Source of the DNA: an uncultured Clostridia bacterium
Lineage (GTDB): Bacteria; Bacillota; Clostridia; Lachnospirales; Bianqueaceae
DNA: 21,306 nt
Reading direction: 5' to 3'
Assembly: GCA_937892735.1 (NCBI GenBank)
Contig: CALBGL010000065.1
Location: 1 to 21,306, forward strand
A model generated the notes under the pieces. The model searched no databases and was not told the origin of the DNA. It saw only the letters and a program-made list of their open reading frames with translations. Every line of letters starts with the position of its first letter. Position 1 is the first letter of the stretch. Below, in pieces: positions 16,205 through 21,306 of the stretch. The position numbers and the translations under genes were made by a program.

Positions 16205-16233
16205 TTGTATAGGAAAGGGGAATATTGTATAAT
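16205..16233 (+). promoter_or_regulatory. Promoter of the GH127/GH140 operon
   Basis: TTGTAT at 16205-16210 and a perfect TATAAT at 16228-16233 with a 17-base spacer. The bases after the -10, AGGCGTAGC (16234-16242), repeat exactly those after the -10 at 7221-7226. The leader to the start codon is about 80 bases. Confidence 0.8.
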
Positions 16234-16318
16234 AGGCGTAGCGGGGCAGAGGTTGCTGCTTATGCTTGAGGTATAACGAAATCATACAGAATCTTAAAAA
16301 GATCAAGGAGGTCACAAC

Positions 16319-18244
16319 ATGATACCAGTACCGATGGAGCAGGTGAAACTTACAGATGATTTCTGGGGACGCTGGACGGAGACGGTGAGAACCAGACTCA
16401 TCCCATACCAATGGGAGGCGTTGAATGATCGAGTCGAGGGCGCTGCGCCCAGTCACTGTATCCGGAATTTCCGTATTGCCGCAGGGCTCGAAGAGGGGGA
16501 GTTTGGCGGAAAGGTCTTTCAGGACAGCGATGTGGCAAAATGGTTAGAGGCAGTGGCCTATTCGCTGCTGCAGCATCCCGATCCAGAGCTGGAACAGACG
16601 GCGGATGCGGCGATTGATCTGATTGTCAGCGCGCAGCAGCCGGATGGGTATCTGGATACATACTATATTATCAATGGATTGGATCAGCGGTTTACCAATC
16701 TGCGGGATCAGCATGAGCTATACTGCGCCGGTCATATGATCGAGGCGGCAACGGCATATTACCGTGCGACAGGGAAACGGAAGCTATTGGACGCGATGAT
16801 TCGCTATGCGGACTTGCTATGCCGTGTGTTTGGGCCGGAGGAAGAACAGCTGCGTGGCTATCCGGGCCATGAGGAGATTGAACTGGCGCTGATGAAGCTG
16901 TATGACATCACGCAAGAGGAGAAATATATGCAGCTCGCTTCCTTTTTTATAGAGGAAAGAGGCCGAGAGCCGCGCTATTTTGAGCAGGAAAAGCACACAA
17001 TGACGCGGAAATGGCTGGATTTCCATATGAAATATCAATATAATCAGAGCCATCTGCCGGTGCGGGAGCAGACGGAAGCGGTGGGACACGCGGTTCGCGC
17101 GATGTATCTGTATGCGGGGATGGCGGATGTGGCCAGACAAAAGCAGGATGCAGAGTTGTACAGCGCGTTGAAGACGATCTGGAAGAACCTGACAAGGCGC
17201 AGGATGTATATCACGGGATCCGTCGGATCTTCGCATTATGGAGAGGCATTTACCTTTGATTATGACCTGCCCAATGATACGGTGTATGGGGAGACGTGCG
17301 CGGCGATAGGTCTCGTGCTTTTTGCCAGGAGAATGCTGATGATAGAGCCCTTGGGGGAATATGGCGACGTGTTGGAGAAAGCCTTATATAACGGCGTCAT
17401 TAGCGGTATGAATCTGGAGGGGAATCGCTTTTTCTATGTCAATCCTCTGGAAGTGGTGCCGGAGGCTTGCGAGAAAGACGAGGAAAAACGCCATGTCAAG
17501 CCGCAGAGGCAGAAATGGTTTGGGACCGCATGCTGTCCGCCGAATCTGGCCAGGCTGATTGGTTCGCTGCCGGATTATATCTATGGTACGGATGCGAAAG
17601 ATCGAATCTATGTGCATTTGTATATTGGCAGCCAGGTAGAAGTTTCCCTGGGATCAAGAAAAATTCGATTGGCGCTGAAAACGGAATTCCCATGGGATGA
17701 GTTGACGACGATACAGGTGGAGACAGGGGAGCCGACGGAATTCGAAATCGCGCTGCGGCTGCCGGGCTGGTGCAGGAAGTATACGCTGTGGGTCAATGGG
17801 GAAGAGCAACCGGCAGAATGCCGCGATGGATATCTATATCTGCGCCGATGCTGGCGAAGCGGGGATAAGGTACAAATTCGCCTGGCGATGCCGGTAATGG
17901 TCATGCAGGCCAATCCCAGGGTGAGAGAGGATATTGGGAAAGCGGCCTTGATGAGAGGCCCGATTGTCTATTGCCTGGAAGAAGCAGATAATGGGAAGGA
18001 TCTGCATCGGATCCGAATGCGTGCGGACGCGGCGTATCAGATCGAGCATTGTCCAGATCTCTTGCAGGGGGTGACGCGCATTCGCGCGCAAGGAGAGATT
18101 CTTTCGCCTTGGGAGGAGGATTCGTTATACGCAGGAAGCCATACAGCGCGCTATGAGGATAGAGAGCTCACCTGGATTCCGTACTACGCCTGGGCGAACC
18201 GAGGTCTAGGAGAGATGCGTGTCTTTGCGTGGGTGAGATCATGA
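16319..18244 (+). CDS. GH127 beta-L-arabinofuranosidase family protein
   Basis: A 641-residue cytosolic glycosidase of family GH127 (former DUF1680), type enzyme HypBA1, which removes beta-L-arabinofuranose with a zinc-bound cysteine nucleophile. The catalytic set is visible: Glu309 in HYGEAF (acid/base position), Glu325 and Cys327 in YGETCAA, and Cys405-Cys406 in GTACCPPN. The spacing closely matches HypBA1. The N-terminal start VKLTDDFWGRW and QQPDGYLDTYY are family blocks of the alpha/alpha barrel. AAGGAGG (16305-16311) precedes ATG 16319. Its stop overlaps the next start (ATGA), so both are translated as a unit. The related GH146 family has similar residues, so exact substrate preference is open. 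Confidence 0.92.
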   Translation: MIPVPMEQVKLTDDFWGRWTETVRTRLIPYQWEALNDRVEGAAPSHCIRNFRIAAGLEEGEFGGKVFQDSDVAKWLEAVAYSLLQHPDPELEQTADAAIDLIVSAQQPDGYLDTYYIINGLDQRFTNLRDQHELYCAGHMIEAATAYYRATGKRKLLDAMIRYADLLCRVFGPEEEQLRGYPGHEEIELALMKLYDITQEEKYMQLASFFIEERGREPRYFEQEKHTMTRKWLDFHMKYQYNQSHLPVREQTEAVGHAVRAMYLYAGMADVARQKQDAELYSALKTIWKNLTRRRMYITGSVGSSHYGEAFTFDYDLPNDTVYGETCAAIGLVLFARRMLMIEPLGEYGDVLEKALYNGVISGMNLEGNRFFYVNPLEVVPEACEKDEEKRHVKPQRQKWFGTACCPPNLARLIGSLPDYIYGTDAKDRIYVHLYIGSQVEVSLGSRKIRLALKTEFPWDELTTIQVETGEPTEFEIALRLPGWCRKYTLWVNGEEQPAECRDGYLYLRRCWRSGDKVQIRLAMPVMVMQANPRVREDIGKAALMRGPIVYCLEEADNGKDLHRIRMRADAAYQIEHCPDLLQGVTRIRAQGEILSPWEEDSLYAGSHTARYEDRELTWIPYYAWANRGLGEMRVFAWVRS

Positions 18245-19581
18245 AGCCGTGGGAGATGGGGCCTCTGCACCCGGCTGGGGACAGACCCTATCTCCTGGCC
18301 GGAGACACCCCCTTTTTTTGGCTGGGCGATACAGCCTGGCTCATGGTGCAGAAACTGAAACGGCCGGAGATAGAACAATACTTGCGCAATCGAGCAGAGA
18401 AAGGATTTAACGTTATTCAGACGAGCATCTATCATTGGCATGAGGATACGAATGCCTATGGAGCGCATGCCTTTTATAACATGGATCTGTCAAGGCCCTG
18501 TCTGGAGGGAATGTTTACCTATTGGGATCTGCTGGATTTTATCGTAAAGACGGCGGAGCGCTATGGAATCTATATGGCGCTTCTGCCGCACTGGGGCGGC
18601 GTTTATCGGGATGGACAGATTACGAGGGAGCAGATGGAGGAGTATGTCGCGTTTCTGGCGGCGCGTTACCATGACGCGCCCAATATCATCTGGGTTACTG
18701 GCGGAGATGTCCGCGGCGACGAAGGCTATGAGTATTGGCGCCGGATGGGACGGATACTTAAAAGCTGCAATCCGGACCAATTGGTATGTTATCATCCGTT
18801 TGGCAGAACGACCTCGATCGACTATTTTCCGCAGGAGGACTGGCTGGATATTCATATGTTCCAATCGGGACACAGCCGATATGACCAGTGGGAGCAAGAT
18901 GAGATCGTGGACAGAGGGCTGGATACCTATCGTTTTGGAGAGGACAACTGGCGCTATGTTCGCCGTGTCTATGAGATGACGGGCGGCATGGTTCCGGTGC
19001 TGGATGCGGAGCCCTCCTATGAAAACATACCACAGGGATTACTCAGCGCTGCAGAGCCTCTCTGGCGCGATGAGGATTGCAGACGATATGCGTACTGGTC
19101 CGTATTTGCGGGAGCCTGTGGATTCACCTATGGGCATAATGCCATTATGCAGATGGCGGATGATTCCTTGCGCCCAGGATCTTACAATTGCTGGGAAAGT
19201 TGGAAAGAGGCAATTCACCATCCGGGCGGAGATAGCATGGCGCATCTGGCACGACTCATGCAGGAGGTAGACTTCTCTCGTGGCCATGAGGCCTCAGCGC
19301 TCCTGGACTGCGAGCAGGGCGAGCGGTATGGACGGATTGCCCTGTTTGGAAACGAAGAATATTTGCTCGGCTATCTGTACAGAGCGCGTCGTATCACGCT
19401 GCGAGCAGGCTGCTTGGAGGGAACCGTGGAAGTCTATTGGATGAATCCATTGACGGGAGTACGCAGTTATGCGGGCGAAACGAATTTCCGGGAAAGGCGC
19501 AGTTTTCTGTCACCCGCCAAGGAGTATATGCCGAATCAGGATTGGGTGCTGATACTGCGAAGGAAGAGATGTAATGCTTGA
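18241..19581 (+). CDS. GH140/DUF4038 glycoside hydrolase-like protein
   Basis: A 446-residue TIM-barrel protein with the DUF4038 hallmarks LAGDTPFFWLGDTAWLMVQ (19-37), GFNVIQTSIYHW and IIWVTGGDVRGD (149-160), then VLDAEPSYENIP, and a short beta-rich C-terminal domain. Likely catalytic acids are Asp156 and Glu257, judged by position relative to the GH140 apiosidase family, whose characterised member releases apiose from rhamnogalacturonan II. It has no signal peptide. ATG 18241 overlaps the GH127 stop as ATGA, giving translational coupling. The start GTG 18229 is less likely. The family is fairly certain; apiose specificity is inference, and other DUF4038 activities are possible. Confidence 0.82.
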   Translation: MKPWEMGPLHPAGDRPYLLAGDTPFFWLGDTAWLMVQKLKRPEIEQYLRNRAEKGFNVIQTSIYHWHEDTNAYGAHAFYNMDLSRPCLEGMFTYWDLLDFIVKTAERYGIYMALLPHWGGVYRDGQITREQMEEYVAFLAARYHDAPNIIWVTGGDVRGDEGYEYWRRMGRILKSCNPDQLVCYHPFGRTTSIDYFPQEDWLDIHMFQSGHSRYDQWEQDEIVDRGLDTYRFGEDNWRYVRRVYEMTGGMVPVLDAEPSYENIPQGLLSAAEPLWRDEDCRRYAYWSVFAGACGFTYGHNAIMQMADDSLRPGSYNCWESWKEAIHHPGGDSMAHLARLMQEVDFSRGHEASALLDCEQGERYGRIALFGNEEYLLGYLYRARRITLRAGCLEGTVEVYWMNPLTGVRSYAGETNFRERRSFLSPAKEYMPNQDWVLILRRKRCNA

Positions 19582-19590
19582 CACTACATC
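19568..19590 (+). promoter_or_regulatory. Predicted Rrf2 operator at the regulator's own promoter
   Basis: GATGTA (19568-19573) and TACATC (19585-19590) form a perfect 6-bp dyad. Read as TGTAA-N9-CTACA it matches the two sites before the ywnB-like gene, with TTGACA at the same place in the spacer. Binding would cover the -35, consistent with autorepression. Confidence 0.7.
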
Positions 19591-19606
19591 GAAAGGCTGC
19601 TATACT
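19578..19606 (+). promoter_or_regulatory. Sigma-A promoter of the Rrf2 gene
   Basis: A consensus TTGACA (19578-19583) and TATACT (19601-19606) with a 17-base spacer. The -35 overlaps the TGA stop codon of the GH140-like gene (19579-19581). No terminator separates the two, so GH127/GH140 transcripts may read into the regulator. Confidence 0.9.
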
Positions 19607-19634
19607 ATATGGGTTTAGCGGAGGAGGTGTCGAG

Positions 19635-20072
19635 ATGCAGATTTCCAGTCGGTTTACGATTGCGATCCATATTTTTGCGTGTATTTGCACGTTTGAAAAG
19701 AATCATAAGATCACCAGCGAGTTTTTAGCAGAGAGTGTAAATGTGAATCCGGTTGTGATTCGGAGGTTGCTGGGTCAGCTCAAGGCCGCAGGCTTAATCC
19801 GGGTACAGAGAGGCAGCGGCGGCGCATCGGTAGCGAAGCCCTTGGAGGAAATCACATTTTTGGATGTGTATCGCGCGGTAGAATGCATAGAAAAAGGAGA
19901 GCTCTTTCATTTTCATGAGAATCCGAACGCGCAATGTCCGGTCGGGCGTAATATTCACCATATCCTGGATGATAAGCTGCAAAGGATACAGGATGCCATG
20001 GAACAGGAAATGAAAAAAATAACGATTGCGGATGTCATTGCGGACACCGAGAAGTATATCGCAAAAGAATAA
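19635..20072 (+). CDS. Rrf2 family transcriptional regulator (YwnA-like)
   Basis: A 145-residue winged-helix repressor. It starts MQISSRFTIAIHIFACIC, has recognition-region sequence ITSEFLAESVNVNPVVIRRLLGQL (26-49) and wing RVQRGSGGASVAKPLEEITFLDVYRAV. The cysteines (16, 18, 84, 101) do not form the C-x5-C-x5-C set of iron-sulfur Rrf2 proteins such as IscR, so it is closer to Bacillus YwnA-like regulators. GAGGAGG (19621-19627) fixes ATG 19635; the earlier in-frame ATG at 19575 overlaps the promoter. The next gene resembles YwnB, the neighbour of ywnA in Bacillus. Three matching dyads on both promoters are its likely binding sites. The signal sensed is unknown. Confidence 0.92.
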   Translation: MQISSRFTIAIHIFACICTFEKNHKITSEFLAESVNVNPVVIRRLLGQLKAAGLIRVQRGSGGASVAKPLEEITFLDVYRAVECIEKGELFHFHENPNAQCPVGRNIHHILDDKLQRIQDAMEQEMKKITIADVIADTEKYIAKE

Positions 20073-20101
20073 GGAAGGGATTTCTCGCGAGATCCTGTAT
20101 T

Positions 20102-20147
20102 GCCGGCGTCATATGGAACCGTTGTTCTTCTATGGCGCCGGCGTTTT
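20102..20147 (+). terminator. Terminator after the Rrf2 gene
   Basis: GCCGGCGTCATA (20102-20113) pairs with TATGGCGCCGGC (20131-20142), including one T-G pair, followed by GTTTTGTT. It ends the regulator transcript before the separate ywnB-like promoter. Confidence 0.85.
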
Positions 20148-20193
20148 GTTATCGTCTGAGAGTCTATCCGAAAAATATTTTGAAAAAATTTGA

Positions 20194-20212
20194 TGTAACT
20201 ATTGACATTACA
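20194..20212 (+). promoter_or_regulatory. Predicted Rrf2 operator 1 before the ywnB-like gene
   Basis: TGTAA (20194-20198), nine bases, TTACA (20208-20212). The spacer ends in the -35 TTGACA, exactly as in the operator at 19568. The flanks ATGTAA and TTACAACAAA are identical to operator 2. Confidence 0.75.
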
Positions 20213-20230
20213 ACAAAGAGACGCTATACT
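20202..20230 (+). promoter_or_regulatory. Sigma-A promoter of the ywnB-like gene
   Basis: A consensus TTGACA (20202-20207) and TATACT (20225-20230) with a 17-base spacer. It is framed by two predicted operators, one over the -35 and one over the transcription start. Confidence 0.92.
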
Positions 20231-20235
20231 CTAGA

Positions 20236-20254
20236 TGTAATCGAAATGGTTACA
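20236..20254 (+). promoter_or_regulatory. Predicted Rrf2 operator 2 over the transcription start
   Basis: TGTAA (20236-20240), nine bases, TTACA (20250-20254), followed by ACAAA as in operator 1. The two sites are 42 bases apart, about four helical turns, so repressor dimers could sit on the same DNA face. Confidence 0.75.
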
Positions 20255-20279
20255 ACAAATTACTTGGGAGGGATTCATC

Positions 20280-20909
20280 ATGAAGATGGCAGTGGTATGT
20301 GCAAATGGTAAGGAAGGAAAGCTGATTGCGAATGAGGCGGTCGAAAGAGGCTTGGATGTGACTGCCGTCGTCCGTGGAGAAAATAAGACGCGGGCACAGC
20401 ACGTGATTACGAAGGATCTATTTGAGCTGACATCCGAAGATCTGGCGGGCTTTGATGTGGTGATCGATGCGTTTGGGGCATGGACGGAAGACACGCTGCC
20501 GTTGCATAGTACGTCGTTGAAGCACCTGTGCGATGTGTTATCCGGAACAGAAACCAGACTTCTGGTCGTAGGTGGTGCGGGAAGCCTGTATGTCAATGCG
20601 GAACATACGGCCTGTGTGGCGGATGGACCGGATTTTCCGGACGTGTTTAAACCTTTGGCGGCAGCCATGGCGAAGGCGCTGACCGAACTGCGTGAGCGCA
20701 AGGATGTTAAGTGGACTTATATCAGCCCTGCGGGTGATTTCCAGGCAGAAGGAGAAAGAAGCGGCAAAAACATTCTGGGCGGCGAGGAGCTGACACTGAA
20801 TGCAAAAGGAGAGAGCATCATCAGCTATGCGGATTACGCGATTGCGATGGTAGATGAGGCAGTCAAGGGGGATCACATCCAGCAGAGGATCAGTGTGGTG
20901 AGAGAATAA
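20280..20909 (+). CDS. NAD(P)-binding oxidoreductase-like protein (YwnB-like)
   Basis: A 209-residue Rossmann-fold protein of the atypical short-chain dehydrogenase/NmrA-like group. The cofactor loop reads VVCANGKEGKLI (5-16), with Asn-Gly-Lys in place of a full GxxGxxG, then RGLDVTAVVRGENK typical of YwnB-like proteins. A family block LLVVGGAGSLYV and the catalytic-region TYISPAGDFQAEGERSG follow. GGGAGGG (20266-20272) lies 7 bases before ATG 20280. It is transcribed alone under apparent Rrf2 control; a redox or electrophile-stress role is plausible but not shown. The protein is full length. Confidence 0.88.
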   Translation: MKMAVVCANGKEGKLIANEAVERGLDVTAVVRGENKTRAQHVITKDLFELTSEDLAGFDVVIDAFGAWTEDTLPLHSTSLKHLCDVLSGTETRLLVVGGAGSLYVNAEHTACVADGPDFPDVFKPLAAAMAKALTELRERKDVKWTYISPAGDFQAEGERSGKNILGGEELTLNAKGESIISYADYAIAMVDEAVKGDHIQQRISVVRE

Positions 20910-20918
20910 TAACGGGGA

Positions 20919-20960
20919 AGCGATGATACGAAGGAGCGAGTATCATCGCTGTCTTCATTT
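20919..20960 (+). terminator. Trailer hairpin of the ywnB-like gene, related to the repeat array
   Basis: AGCGATGATAC (20919-20929) pairs with GTATCATCGCT (20940-20950), an 11-bp stem, followed by a moderate T-rich stretch. It shares GATGATAC...GTATCATC with each unit of the array that begins at 20991 and begins 71 bases before the first regular unit, so it looks like a diverged unit. Confidence 0.7.
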
Positions 20961-20990
20961 TTACGCGGGGGAGTGCTGAAACTACCCCAA

Positions 20991-21306
20991 GTGATGATAC
21001 CACGCGAGGCATAGTATCATCAAAATTCGGGATACAGCGCCTCGGCGGGTCGAAACCACTCAAAGTGATGATACCACGCGAGGCATAGTATCATCAAAAT
21101 CCAGGATACAGCGCCTCGGCGGGTCGAAACCACTCAAAGTGATGATACCACGCGAGGCATAGTATCATCAAAATCCAGGATACAGCGCCTCGGCGGGTCG
21201 AAACCACTCAAAGTGATGATACCACGCGAGGCATAGTATCATCAAAATCCAGGATACAGCGCCTCGGCGGGTCGAAACCACTCAAAGTGATGATACCACG
21301 CGAGGC
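20991..21306 (+). repeat. 74-bp tandem repeat array, cut by the window edge
   Basis: Units begin with GTGATGATAC at 20991, 21065, 21139, 21213 and 21287, always 74 bases apart: four full copies and a 20-base partial. The first differs at two bases (ATTCGGG against ATCCAGG); the others are identical as far as seen. Each has a 9-bp perfect dyad TGATGATAC/GTATCATCA, and CGAGGC in its loop is complementary to GCCTCG further on, allowing an H-type pseudoknot. Unit length is not a multiple of three and stops occur, so it is not protein-coding. There are no variable spacers, so it is not CRISPR. Confidence 0.95.

Noticed and set aside
20991..21306. CRISPR array
   Set aside because: The whole 74-base period is repeated with no variable spacers, and no cas genes are present.

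Overview
The window looks like a chromosomal segment of a Clostridia bacterium, most likely a gut- or rumen-type Lachnospiraceae relative. I infer this from the mid-range base composition, strong AGGAGG-type ribosome binding sites, lipoproteins with LAGC-type lipoboxes, a YesS-type membrane AraC regulator, an LplA/LplB/YtcP-style sugar importer and a YwnA/YwnB-like pair. I cannot name a species.

Left part (1-5700), mostly housekeeping. It holds the tail of an unidentified gene, a lipoprotein with a Cys/His cluster, a tRNA-Phe/tRNA-Lys operon with its own promoter and terminator, and trmB, whose product methylates G46 of tRNAs. Then come a small orphan ORF, a nucleoside-hydrolase-like protein, a YerB/DUF3048 lipoprotein and a four-TM membrane protein, which ends at a bidirectional terminator.

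Middle and right part (5700-19581), a plant cell wall (pectin-type) carbohydrate region. A Gfo/Idh/MocA oxidoreductase on the minus strand is divergent from an operon of HD-domain protein, cytosolic GH28 polygalacturonase-like enzyme and YesS-like membrane AraC regulator. Next is a lipoprotein solute-binding protein plus two permeases, with no ATPase in the window. After a convergent GNAT acetyltransferase comes a GH127 (beta-L-arabinofuranosidase family) and GH140/DUF4038 pair with overlapping stop and start codons. All three hydrolases lack signal peptides. The simplest reading is import of pectin-derived oligosaccharides followed by intracellular trimming of galacturonic acid, arabinofuranose and perhaps apiose-type residues. 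The substrate is inferred from family membership only.

Right end (19568-21306). A YwnA-like Rrf2 regulator is followed by a YwnB-like NAD(P)-binding protein. Three matching dyads (TGTAA-N9-YTACA) lie on their two promoters and look like operators. The window ends inside a 74-bp tandem repeat array. Each unit could fold as an H-type RNA pseudoknot, and the array seems related to the hairpin just after the ywnB-like gene.

The most interesting points are the pseudoknot-capable tandem array, the three-site Rrf2 operator set, the identical sequence downstream of two glycan-operon promoters, and a structured 3' trailer after the importer genes.
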